Below are positions 35,630 to 43,183 of a stretch of 64,000 nucleotides of DNA, in pieces. The notes beneath the pieces are model-generated. The model was given only the letters and a program-made list of their open reading frames with translations. It was not told where the DNA came from and did no database searches. The stretch is from positions 1 to 64,000 of the forward strand of contig JANNCV010000028.1 in assembly GCA_031386985.1 (NCBI GenBank), given 5' to 3'. Position 1 is the first letter of the stretch, and each line of letters begins with the position of its first letter. Position numbers and translations under genes: made by a program. The DNA comes from JANJUB01 sp031386985 (lineage in GTDB: Bacteria > Armatimonadota > Fimbriimonadia > Fimbriimonadales > Fimbriimonadaceae).

Positions 35630-35698
35630 GCGTGGACAAGTTGATGCCAATGGGGGTTGAACGTTGTGATACGATAACCCACGAGCTTCGGCCCACGC
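35630..35698 (-). ncRNA. Candidate Y RNA 2
   Basis: A 69-base segment in the same transcript closes with an 8-bp helix (GCGTGGGC with GTCCACGC, one G-T pair). It then has CGAAG on the 5' side opposite CTT on the 3' side, the same Ro-site arrangement as candidate 1, and an inner GGGTT/AACCC helix. A poor open frame (35582-35788) overlaps it, so a coding explanation is not excluded. Confidence is lower than for candidate 1. Confidence 0.45.
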
Positions 35699-35835
35699 GA
35701 AAATGGTGCGATGATAGGAGATGGGGGCATGCAGCCCACGACGACGATATTGTTTGGTTTCACTGGGGCGGTGAAAAGGTTGCCCCAATCCAATCGCCGT
35801 CAGCGCCTTTGAGTAATTCTCATAGACAGGCGAAA

Positions 35836-35864
35836 ATTATACCAGGTTTAGATTTTTTTGTCAA
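35836..35864 (-). promoter_or_regulatory. Consensus sigma-70 promoter for the Y RNA / Ro60 transcript
   Basis: On the minus strand TTGACA (35859-35864) and TATAAT (35836-35841) are separated by exactly 17 bases, a perfect consensus. Transcription would start near 35829 and run through both RNA hairpins into the Ro60 gene about 510 bases later. No protein gene starts just downstream, which supports a noncoding product. Confidence 0.8.
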
Positions 35865-35919
35865 GAGGCGATTCCAAATCACTTGAACTGAATAGCTCAA
35901 ACAGCCGAATGAGTAAACG

Positions 35920-36687
35920 CTAATTTGTTTGGCTAACCACCTGTTCTGCTTGAGCAATGTCATTTGCCGGTGCGAGGGACACCACATCCAGGTGGGTCGT
36001 GGCGTCTGATTCCGCCAAAGCCCGCTTGAATTCCTCTGCTGCGTCCAAAATCGCCTGTTGCCGCCGAGCAAACATCCCGCCGATAAGCATTCGCATGACG
36101 ATCCCATAGTAGGCGGCCATCCCGAGAATCACCGCGCCCAGGCGAATCAATAGCGGCTGGGAATCCCACCCCATGAAGCCAACGAACAGCAAAAGCGGAA
36201 AGGTGGATAGGAACAGCGCGCCCCAGCCGTCGCTCGTCACTCGAAAGCGCGTACGACCCGCTTTTCCCGTGGCGGAAACGGTTGCGGCCATCAACTGTGC
36301 GTCGCCGGTCGTCCAGTCGTAGGTTTTGCCGACGGTGCTGATGTTTCCGGTCATTCCGAATCGCTTCCGGAGCGTGTGAATAAATTCGGCCCACATTTCG
36401 GCATCCACCTCGCCCTCGGTGGTGATGTCGAGTTCGGGGGAGATGGGGGCGCCGATGGCGCGCTCGATCCAATGTGTCTTCGGTTTCTCAGCGCCGGTTC
36501 GCATAGCCATATCTATCGCTTCGGGCGAAATCCCTAGGTCAATGGCCATCGCGCGAACCTGTTCTTCAGCAAGGCCACTAGAACTCGCAGGCACATCGTT
36601 GGCGTGATACGAAGCCGCTTGGCGCAGTAGCGCCAAAACTTCCTTTTCCGTGTAAGTCCGGTTTGCCACGATTTCAATACGATTCAA
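35920..36687 (-). CDS. Membrane protein with two transmembrane segments, function unknown
   Basis: The 255-residue protein has a helical N-terminus (YTEKEVLALLRQAASYHAND), a soluble beta-rich middle (EGEVDAEMWAEFIHTLRKRF), and two adjacent membrane helices (about 160-178 FLSTFPLLLFVGFMGW and 183-205 LIRLGAVILGMAAYYGIVM). I recall similar two-helix proteins in Gemmatimonadota and Armatimonadota without known role. The start is a TTG at 36687 with a GGGGG run upstream; no ATG is available. It is divergent from the amidohydrolase gene with a 35-base gap. Confidence 0.65.
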   Translation of the reverse strand: MNRIEIVANRTYTEKEVLALLRQAASYHANDVPASSSGLAEEQVRAMAIDLGISPEAIDMAMRTGAEKPKTHWIERAIGAPISPELDITTEGEVDAEMWAEFIHTLRKRFGMTGNISTVGKTYDWTTGDAQLMAATVSATGKAGRTRFRVTSDGWGALFLSTFPLLLFVGFMGWDSQPLLIRLGAVILGMAAYYGIVMRMLIGGMFARRQQAILDAAEEFKRALAESDATTHLDVVSLAPANDIAQAEQVVSQTN

Positions 36688-36722
36688 CCCCCAGTTGAGT
36701 TGCAGGGCGGTAAATTAACACT

Positions 36723-38375
36723 ATGCTCCTCGCTCTTCTAACCGCTCTGGCTCCGCCTCCCGCTGATCTGATTTTGGATCATGCCACGCTTTGGACCAAT
36801 GGGCGAACGATTCGTAATGCTACCATCGCGATTCGGGACGGGCGATTTGTGAGCGTGGGGCGAGTTCGGGCCGACCTGGTTGGCCCCAACACCAAGGTTG
36901 TGGACGCCGCGAACAAAGTTGTTTTACCCGGCATGATTGATTCGCACATGCACCTGATGCGCGGGGGGATTCGGCTGAACTCGCTGCTTTTGGCCGGGAC
37001 GAAAGATCGGGCGGACTTCCTTCAAAGGATCGAGAACTGGGCGGGAGGATTGCAGCCGGGGCAGTGGATTATTGGGTCGGGCTGGTCGGCGGATGGATGG
37101 CCGGACAAGGCTCAACCAACCCGAGAATGGCTGGACAAAGTGACGGGCGATCACCCTGCGGCTCTCACTCGAATGGATGGGCACAGCGTGCTCTTGAACT
37201 CAAAGGCCCTAGAATTGATGAAGATTACGAAGGATGGGCCGGCGAACCCGAATGGCGGGTCGGTGGATCGCGATGCCTCCGGTGAGCCGACCGGGCTGCT
37301 TCGAGAGACCGCGATGGGCTTGCTCCGGCTCCCCCCAACAAGCCCCGATCAGATGTATGAATCGTTCAAGGTAGCGGTTCGGATGGCAAACTCGCTTGGC
37401 ATAACGGCGGCAAGCGAAATCGGAAGCTCCGTTGATTACGGTCATTATCGCCGGTACGCTCAGGCCGCTCCCACGATTCGGCTCTCCCTCTTTTCGACGG
37501 CTTCGAGTTGGACAAACGATGTCACGCTTGCCCAGGGATTTTCGCCCGTCAGCGGCTGGGTTCAGGCGCGAGGTTTGAAGGGTTATATGGATGGAACGCT
37601 CGGCTCGCGCACTGCCTTCATGTTCGCCCCCTTTACTAAACCGCTACCCGATCAAACGAGCCCAACTGGCCTTGCTCGCCCCGGATTTGGAGATGGCACC
37701 TACGGTCGCGGAATAAAGAATGCCGCCGATGCTGGCCTTCAGGTGATCTTCCACGCTATTGGAGATCGGGCTAACTCTGAAACACTAAACCTGTACGAAA
37801 CGAATGCAACCGGATTGAAGGATTTGCGATTTCGGGTTGAGCACTGCCAGCATCTCGCCCCGGCCGATATCCTCCGATTCGCCAAGTTGGGCGTCATCGC
37901 TTCGATGCAACCCTTTCACAAAGCCGACGACGGGCAGTATTGTGAAGAGGTCATTGGAACCGAGCGAAGCCAAACCAGCTACGCGTATAGGGACCTCCTG
38001 AAATCGGGTGCGGTTTTGGCATTTGGCTCCGATTGGCCGGTAGTTACGGCGAATCCTTGGCTCGGCATCGAGACGGCCGTGACGGGCCAGATTTTGACGG
38101 GGAAACCCTGGATGACTCACCAAAATATTACGGTGGATCAGGCTCTCAAGGCGTACACGGTTTCGGGTGCATTTGCGATGGGAATGGAGCGCGAAATCGG
38201 ACAGGTTGCGGTTGGTTTTCGAGCCGATTTCCTCATCATGAACAGTTCGCCTTTTGAGCGAAAGGCGAACTGGGCGGCGATGGGACCGGAACGAGTTTGG
38301 GTAAATGGGAAGGAGATTCCTCTGGTCAAGGCCGGGAAAGAGGTGGATGGTGGGGCGGCGGATGATTGTGGATAA
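36723..38375 (+). CDS. Amidohydrolase family 3 (YtcJ-like) metal-dependent hydrolase
   Basis: The 550-residue protein has the urease-fold layout: an N-terminal beta domain (ADLILDHATLWTNGRTIRNA), metal-binding HxH in VVLPGMIDSHMHLM, GSGWSADGWPDKAQPTREWL, later His in FRVEHCQHLAP, and the catalytic Asp in VLAFGSDWPVV. The C-terminal ADFLIMN closes the beta domain. Members hydrolyse amide or related bonds in small molecules; the substrate is unknown. A short hydrophobic N-terminus suggests export. A small secreted-protein gene follows 9 bases later. Confidence 0.87.
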   Translation: MLLALLTALAPPPADLILDHATLWTNGRTIRNATIAIRDGRFVSVGRVRADLVGPNTKVVDAANKVVLPGMIDSHMHLMRGGIRLNSLLLAGTKDRADFLQRIENWAGGLQPGQWIIGSGWSADGWPDKAQPTREWLDKVTGDHPAALTRMDGHSVLLNSKALELMKITKDGPANPNGGSVDRDASGEPTGLLRETAMGLLRLPPTSPDQMYESFKVAVRMANSLGITAASEIGSSVDYGHYRRYAQAAPTIRLSLFSTASSWTNDVTLAQGFSPVSGWVQARGLKGYMDGTLGSRTAFMFAPFTKPLPDQTSPTGLARPGFGDGTYGRGIKNAADAGLQVIFHAIGDRANSETLNLYETNATGLKDLRFRVEHCQHLAPADILRFAKLGVIASMQPFHKADDGQYCEEVIGTERSQTSYAYRDLLKSGAVLAFGSDWPVVTANPWLGIETAVTGQILTGKPWMTHQNITVDQALKAYTVSGAFAMGMEREIGQVAVGFRADFLIMNSSPFERKANWAAMGPERVWVNGKEIPLVKAGKEVDGGAADDCG

Positions 38376-38384
38376 ACTTGGTCT

Positions 38385-38834
38385 ATGCGTTTCATTCCGT
38401 TTCTAGCCCTCTTTATCGCCTGCGCCTTTCAATCGCAAAATAGTAAACAGGAGAAGACGATTCGTGGGGCATCGGGTCAAAACTCTATTGAAATCGAGTG
38501 TGAGGCTTCTGAAGTGAGCTTTGAGCGTTGGGGTGGCTCAGAGCATGCGGCAACACCCATTGTTACCAAGATTGCAATCAAGCAGGCCGGAAGGGGAGTC
38601 GGCGTGCCCTTCTCTGTTTACGCCGATTTAGCCGATCCACATGAGGCGTCGGTTGTTAAGATCAACTCAACAACCGTCAGATATGTCATCGTTGGTAGTG
38701 ATGCTGGAGGCAGCTACAAATGCGTTATTCACGTTAAGGCCGGTCTTGTCGTTTCTCGAAGGGTATCTGACGGTGAGTTCCCTGATAATTTCTTTGAGGA
38801 AACCAGATATGTGAGTGTGCCCTTCAAAGACTAG
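38385..38834 (+). CDS. Small secreted hypothetical protein
   Basis: The 149-residue product has a signal sequence (MRFIPFLALFIACAFQSQ) and a beta-rich mature part (NSIEIECEASEVSFERW, VVKINSTTVRYVIVGSD). No family is recognised. It follows the amidohydrolase gene by 9 bases and its stop overlaps that of the convergent dus gene by 4 bases. Confidence 0.6.
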   Translation: MRFIPFLALFIACAFQSQNSKQEKTIRGASGQNSIEIECEASEVSFERWGGSEHAATPIVTKIAIKQAGRGVGVPFSVYADLADPHEASVVKINSTTVRYVIVGSDAGGSYKCVIHVKAGLVVSRRVSDGEFPDNFFEETRYVSVPFKD

Positions 38835-39820
38835 TTAGCTGCGCCACTCCTCTTGAGCACATCGAAAAACTCCCCCAAATTCTGAGTAACCTTCAACTCA
38901 TGGAACCCCTCAAACCCATGGATGTTCTGAGCGATCTTCATCCATTGTTTCAATCTTAAGAGCGACTTTACCGAGGGGCCGCCTTCGTGCTTTTCGATGA
39001 ATGAAACCAACTGGCGAAATTGCTCAGCCCATTCGAAACGAAAGGCAACCGTAGGCCCGATTCCTAGCTCAAACGCGATCAAATGGGGCAAGAGTGGATT
39101 TGCCAAAGCTCCGCGCCCAATCATAAAATGTCCGCACCCGGTCTCATCTCGGCATCGCTGGAAGTCATCCAAACTCCAAATATCGCCATTGGCGATTACG
39201 GGCACACCGACCTGAGCCCGAACCCGGCGAAGTGGTGACCAGTAAACGGGCGGCGCGTAGCCTTGGGTTCGGGTTCGGGCATGAATCGTCAGCCAAGAAG
39301 CCCCGCCTTCCACGGACATTTGCGCATTTTCATAAATCGGCTCGACTGAGTCCCATCCTAGGCGCAGTTTCGCCGAAACCGGAATCTCATCAGGGATGGC
39401 AGATCGAACTGCCGAGACAATCTCGCGAATCCGACAAGGATGCAACAGAAGCGAGGCCCCGCCGTCATGGCGATTCACCGTTGGCGCGGGACACCCGAAA
39501 TTAATGTCAATCGCTTTCGCTCCGGCCTTCCAAGCCGTAAGAGCCGACTGCGCCATTCGCCCCGGATCGCCGCCGAGGATTTGCACCTGAACGGGCATCC
39601 CGGTCGAGGTCAGCCCCCCGCTGGCTAGCTCCGGAACCTCTCGCCGAAAAACTTTAGCCGGAATCGCCTCGGTGCTAACCCGCAGGAATTCGGTGACAGC
39701 GTACGAGAAAACCCCAAAAGAACCCTGAAAATCCCGCATAGCCGCATCCGTAACCCCATCCATTGGGGCCAAAACAAGGGCGGGAGTGCGGGGATCAAGC
39801 AAGACCCCTAACCGTAGCAC
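38831..39820 (-). CDS. dus: tRNA-dihydrouridine synthase (DusC-like)
   Basis: This flavoenzyme reduces uridine in tRNA to dihydrouridine. The 329-residue protein has the FMN-binding opening LVLAPMDGVTDAAMRDF, the catalytic-Cys loop INFGCPAPTVNRHDGGA, SAKLRLGW, and the phosphate-binding NGDIWSLDDFQRC and MIGRGALANP motifs. NRHDGGA is typical of the DusC subgroup. The start is a GTG. It is the last gene of a three-gene minus-strand run with the SRPBCC and secreted-protein genes. A partial copy of its 5' end lies at 42990-43075. Confidence 0.9.
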   Translation of the reverse strand: MLRLGVLLDPRTPALVLAPMDGVTDAAMRDFQGSFGVFSYAVTEFLRVSTEAIPAKVFRREVPELASGGLTSTGMPVQVQILGGDPGRMAQSALTAWKAGAKAIDINFGCPAPTVNRHDGGASLLLHPCRIREIVSAVRSAIPDEIPVSAKLRLGWDSVEPIYENAQMSVEGGASWLTIHARTRTQGYAPPVYWSPLRRVRAQVGVPVIANGDIWSLDDFQRCRDETGCGHFMIGRGALANPLLPHLIAFELGIGPTVAFRFEWAEQFRQLVSFIEKHEGGPSVKSLLRLKQWMKIAQNIHGFEGFHELKVTQNLGEFFDVLKRSGAAN

Positions 39821-39836
39821 ATCTCGTCACAATTGC

Positions 39837-40280
39837 TTAACTCAGTTGTTGACGCGTGATCTCATGCCGAAAGGCAAACAACTGATCGAGTTGTCTCGAA
39901 ATCATCAGTTTCTCAAGGATGCCACCGAAAATCCCGAGTGGTGGTTCGTATTCAATCGTGTCAATGATCTTGGTTCCATCCTCGTGTTCAACGAACTCAT
40001 GCGAGTGAGTCCAACTCTTAAACGGGCCTCTAAGAGCAGTATCTCGGAACCGAGCCGGCGCCGCAACTTCTGAAATCACCGCGTCCCAGCGCATCCAAAA
40101 AGGGCCTAGTCCGAACTTCAATCGGTGGGTTGCCCCTTCCGTCACTTCAATCTCAGTCGGGTCAAAGCGTAACCTCCGGTTTGGCGGAGTCAGAAGAACT
40201 AGCGCGGCCACATTTGAGTGGAAACGCCAGACCGTCTCGACATCCGCCCTTACGACGATTTCATACCTTTTTCGCGTCAT
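39837..40280 (-). CDS. SRPBCC (START-like) domain protein
   Basis: The 147-residue protein has the helix-grip opening YEIVVRADVETVWRFHSNVA and the closing IDTIEYEPPLGIFGGILEKLM, typical of SRPBCC/polyketide-cyclase-like proteins that bind hydrophobic ligands. Its ATG overlaps the preceding gene's stop by 4 bases, so the two are translationally coupled. The ligand is unknown. Confidence 0.8.
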   Translation of the reverse strand: MTRKRYEIVVRADVETVWRFHSNVAALVLLTPPNRRLRFDPTEIEVTEGATHRLKFGLGPFWMRWDAVISEVAAPARFRDTALRGPFKSWTHSHEFVEHEDGTKIIDTIEYEPPLGIFGGILEKLMISRQLDQLFAFRHEITRQQLS

Positions 40281-40780
40281 TTGATCTTTGCTGAGTCGAC
40301 CATTCGCTTAAAGATTGCGACATACTCCGACTCTTGTTCCCGTGAAGGAATCTTCACAGAGAGAGCCAGCGCTTTGCCTGCATTGTTTTTCAAGAGGGTG
40401 TACCTTCGATCGGCGAACCCTTCGCTGTTAGTAACGTTGAAGCTCATGCATTCAAATCCTTGCTTTGTCTTACCTGTTTTGAATGGCGATGCGACCCCCT
40501 TTTCCTCGCGTTGGATGAAGAAGAGACTCGTTTCGTACAGTTCGTCCCAACTAGCCGTTGTCGGACCGGCCGTCATCGCGCCAATCTTTCCAAAACCGGC
40601 TTTAGGCGTTATGTCGCGAGCACCCCAAGGAGTCTCTTTCCCGAAGTTCCATCCTTCGGGGATCTCAAAGGAGTACCCAGGCGTATCGATTTGCGTGAAC
40701 TTCATCTTGGCGGGCGTCTTAGATGTTTGAATACTGAGTGCGGCTATTGAAACTGCCGCAACCGAGAATAAGCTAATCAT
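40277..40780 (-). CDS. Secreted hypothetical protein
   Basis: The 167-residue product has a short signal segment (MISLFSVAAVSIAALSIQTS) and a PsbP-like or stress-protein-like mature start (FTQIDTPGYSFEIPEGWNFG). AGGAG lies 7 bases before the ATG. It overlaps the SRPBCC gene by 4 bases. The role is not assigned. Confidence 0.65.
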   Translation of the reverse strand: MISLFSVAAVSIAALSIQTSKTPAKMKFTQIDTPGYSFEIPEGWNFGKETPWGARDITPKAGFGKIGAMTAGPTTASWDELYETSLFFIQREEKGVASPFKTGKTKQGFECMSFNVTNSEGFADRRYTLLKNNAGKALALSVKIPSREQESEYVAIFKRMVDSAKIK

Positions 40781-40797
40781 TTTTGTCTCCTGTCATA

Positions 40798-40824
40798 GCT
40801 CCCTCCTGGTCTTCAGGAGGGAGC
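40798..40824. terminator. Strong hairpin after the fasciclin gene
   Basis: GCTCCCTCCTG pairs perfectly with CAGGAGGGAGC across a 5-base loop. It lies downstream of the fasciclin stop but has no T-run, and its edge abuts the next gene's binding site, so it may act as an attenuator or an RNA end instead. Confidence 0.45.
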
Positions 40825-40834
40825 AAAGTGGTTG

Positions 40835-41341
40835 TTACTTCGGCAATAGAACGGTATCGATCACGTGGATCACACCGTTTGTGCAGAGAATGTCAGTCTT
40901 TACAACTTTAGACTTGTTGATGTAAACCCCATGCTTGTTCTTGACTGAAACCGACTTTCCGTTGACGGTCTTAACCTTGGTGCCGTTGTTCAAACCCATA
41001 ACGTCTTTGGCCAAAACCTTGCCAGAAACCACGTGATACGTGAGAATGGCGATAAGCTTCTCCTTGTTCTCTGGCTTGAGCAACATGGCGATCGTTCCGG
41101 GCTTGCTCTTCTCAAGTTTCTCAAAAGCGGCGTCCGTTGGAGCAAAAACCGTAAACGGGCCTTTACCCTTGAGAGTGTCAACAAGGCCAGCGGCTTGGAC
41201 AGCGGCAACGAGGGTTGTGAAGCCTTTGGCTCCAACGGCTGTATCTACGATATCAGCTGCAGGTGTTCGATTGCCCGCAAATGCCGAAGCAACCATGGTA
41301 AGACCGATCAAAGCGATTGAAACTGTTTTAGCGATTTTCAT
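40835..41341 (-). CDS. Secreted fasciclin (FAS1) domain protein
   Basis: The 168-residue protein has a signal peptide (MKIAKTVSIALIGLTMVASA) and one FAS1 domain with both hallmark blocks: GPFTVFAPTDAAFEKLEKSK and ILTYHVVSGKVLAKDVM, ending GVIHVIDTVLLPK. FAS1 proteins mediate adhesion. AAGGA precedes the ATG. Its promoter (-35 TTGACA 41425-41430, -10 TACAAT 41401-41406 on the minus strand) is covered by 11-bp repeats like those before the divergent MerR/B12 regulator, so it is probably controlled by that protein. Confidence 0.9.
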   Translation of the reverse strand: MKIAKTVSIALIGLTMVASAFAGNRTPAADIVDTAVGAKGFTTLVAAVQAAGLVDTLKGKGPFTVFAPTDAAFEKLEKSKPGTIAMLLKPENKEKLIAILTYHVVSGKVLAKDVMGLNNGTKVKTVNGKSVSVKNKHGVYINKSKVVKTDILCTNGVIHVIDTVLLPK

Positions 41342-41400
41342 TTTTTTCCTTTTTCCTTTGTTGCTCTAGTTTCAAGATTGATTCTTGGCAACACGAAAGT

Positions 41401-41442
41401 ATTGTATCGCATGTGTCTAAGTTTTGTCAAGCCCATGTCTAA
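41401..41442 (-). promoter_or_regulatory. Fasciclin promoter with three 11-bp direct repeats (CarH-like operator)
   Basis: TGTC(T/A)AA-type units start at 41414, 41425 and 41436, exactly 11 bases apart (read as TTAGACA, TTGACA, TTAGACA on the transcribed strand). The middle one is the -35 box; TACAAT follows 18 bases on. B12-dependent CarH repressors are known to bind 11-bp direct repeats overlapping the -35 region. Confidence 0.7.
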
Positions 41443-41493
41443 CTATTTTTGAGAAAATGTGTTTCAATGGATAAGAATGAGCCACCAGAACCC

Positions 41494-41523
41494 TTGACAA
41501 AACATAGACGTTTGGTTTACAAT
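41494..41523 (+). promoter_or_regulatory. MerR/B12 regulator promoter with 11-bp direct repeats (CarH-like operator)
   Basis: TTGACA (-35) and TACAAT (-10) are 18 bases apart. CTTGACA, ATAGACG and GTTTACA units recur every 11 bases across the promoter. The block TTGACAAAAC(A/T)TAGAC is shared with the divergent fasciclin promoter, suggesting autoregulation. Confidence 0.7.
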
Positions 41524-41536
41524 ATGCTCAGACGCG

Positions 41537-42457
41537 ATGGGATTGCAATACACAATGAAGGCGGTTGAGGCTCTCACCGGCGTAAACCAACACACAATAA
41601 GAGCATGGGAAAGGCGTCACAACGCCTTCTCACCTTCCCGCACAGGCTCCAATCGTCGCACCTTTGGCGAAGAAGATATCGTCCGCCTGACCCTTCTGAG
41701 GGACCTCGTAGCCAGGGGCCACAGCATTGGTCAAATCGCGAGCATGACCACTCAGCAGCTTCAAGAAAGCCAGATTTCTTCACGCGAGAAAGCCGTCACA
41801 CATGCGCCAATAGATCAAAGCAACTTCAACGATACTGCGCTATCGGCCTTGAAACTGATGGACACGGCGGGATTAACTAAGACGCTCAATCGGGCCGTGG
41901 CAACCCTCGGGGTTTGGCCGGTGCTTGAAGAAGTAGTCGTCCCATTGATCGCTTCAATCGAGGATGGGTGGGAGGATTCAACACTTTCGATAGCTCATGA
42001 GCACGCAGCTTCCGCAGTTATCAGGTCTTTTCTGGAAGAGACTAGGAGATCGTTGGTTGTTGATCCTTCTGCACCGCGGATTCTTATTACCACCCCCAAA
42101 AACCAAATCCACGAACTAGGCGCATCCATCGTCGCCGTCATTGCCGCCCTGGAATCGTGGAATGTGACTTATCTAGGACCCAACCTACCAGCATCTGAGA
42201 TCGTCAGAGCAGCCCAACAGTGTTCCGCTCAAGCCCTCGCTCTTAGTGTCGTTTACCCCTTGAGCGACCCCGACCTAACTACCGAATTTGCTTCCATCAG
42301 GGCTGGATTAGGGAATGACTTCCCGATCTTGATCGGCGGGCGTGCCGCGGCAAGCTATCACCGTGAGATTGATGGAATTCAAGCGCTACTTGTTCAACCT
42401 TTGTCTGAAGTTAGGTCGCATTTGGGAAGGATTTTTACCGAGTGCCTAAAATCGTAA
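41537..42457 (+). CDS. MerR-family regulator with B12-binding domain (CarH/LitR-like photoreceptor)
   Basis: The 306-residue protein starts with a MerR winged helix (YTMKAVEALTGVNQHTIRAW, then ERRHNAFSPSR). A helical B12-capping domain follows (SIEDGWEDSTLSIAHEHAAS) and then a Rossmann B12-binding domain with the lower-ligand His in NQIHELGASIVAVIAALESW and YLGPNLPASEIV. CarH-type proteins hold DNA as B12-loaded tetramers in the dark and release it in light. The conserved domain begins at residue 5, so the ATG at 41537 is right, giving a very short leader. It overlaps the next gene by 16 bases. Confidence 0.88.
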   Translation: MGLQYTMKAVEALTGVNQHTIRAWERRHNAFSPSRTGSNRRTFGEEDIVRLTLLRDLVARGHSIGQIASMTTQQLQESQISSREKAVTHAPIDQSNFNDTALSALKLMDTAGLTKTLNRAVATLGVWPVLEEVVVPLIASIEDGWEDSTLSIAHEHAASAVIRSFLEETRRSLVVDPSAPRILITTPKNQIHELGASIVAVIAALESWNVTYLGPNLPASEIVRAAQQCSAQALALSVVYPLSDPDLTTEFASIRAGLGNDFPILIGGRAAASYHREIDGIQALLVQPLSEVRSHLGRIFTECLKS

Positions 42458-42951
42458 CCGTAATCGTCAACGACCTAATGCAGCAGGGTTATGTCTACAA
42501 ACGTATTCGCCCGATGGGTTTGGATTTTGATCCAGAGTTCACTCCCGAACTCACACCGAAGCAGATGCTAGAGCTGGGAGTCTTTGGTGGCAAGTATCTA
42601 ACCGACTGCAAAGGTGAATTCCCAACCGAATGGTTCGAAAACGCAAAACTCTGCCCATCTCATCGAGATGACCATTTAAACTTTTTCGGGGTCAACGCTT
42701 CGCAACCTCTCGCGGTGTGGCGAGAGAAGGGATGGATTCACCGTGATGATCCTCGCGGCTGGTTTCAATGGTATTGCCGCTACTATTCGGGGCGAAGGCA
42801 TGAAGACGATGCTCGCCAGATCAAGCGTTGGAAAGCCATGGTCCGCCACATAGCCCAGATAAGGAAGAACTGCTACGAAGGCGACTTAAGCTGTCGAAGG
42901 AAACAGCGTCAAGCTCTCTTGCATTGGGCTTTTGATTCCCGTAAGTTCTAG
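42442..42951 (+). CDS. Conserved hypothetical protein coupled to the B12 photoreceptor
   Basis: The 169-residue soluble protein is rich in aromatic and charged residues (QQGYVYKRIRPMGLDFDPEF, GWFQWYCRYYSGRRHEDD, ALLHWAFDSRKF). I recall this kind of protein next to photolyase/cryptochrome and CarH-type genes, which suggests a light-stress role. The GTG start lies inside the regulator gene (16-base overlap), so the two are coupled. Biochemistry is unknown. Confidence 0.7.
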   Translation: MPKIVTVIVNDLMQQGYVYKRIRPMGLDFDPEFTPELTPKQMLELGVFGGKYLTDCKGEFPTEWFENAKLCPSHRDDHLNFFGVNASQPLAVWREKGWIHRDDPRGWFQWYCRYYSGRRHEDDARQIKRWKAMVRHIAQIRKNCYEGDLSCRRKQRQALLHWAFDSRKF

Positions 42952-42989
42952 AAAACAAACTAAGCCTTTGCCCAAATCCTGTCAGTGGC

Positions 42990-43075
42990 GCAGCAATACC
43001 GTCCTCCGGACACCGGAGCCAAACCAAGGCAGGTTTGTTCGGATCAAGCACGACAACTAAACGGTAGCACATTCA
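42990..43075 (-). pseudogene. Fragment resembling the 5' end of the Dus gene
   Basis: On the minus strand this piece reads RLVVVLDPNKPALVW, paralleling RLGVLLDPRTPALVL at the start of the Dus protein. The DNA around GTGCTAC and GTGCTTGATCC also matches the start of that gene, including bases before its start codon. The similarity ends after about 85 bases. It looks like a decayed partial duplication. Confidence 0.4.
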
Positions 43076-43183
43076 GCCCGGCGATTCCCCTTCCCTAAAA
43101 AAGGAGAGGGGCAAACCGTTTCCGATTCGCCCCTACTCATGGCCCAAGAAATTAATCGGCGAGCCCCGAAAATTTCTTTAGGG

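Noticed and set aside
35582..35788. 68-codon frame (upstream extension adds about a dozen residues) as a real protein
   Set aside because: No start codon with a binding site and no known family; it overlaps a Y RNA candidate. Kept as the main alternative for that element.
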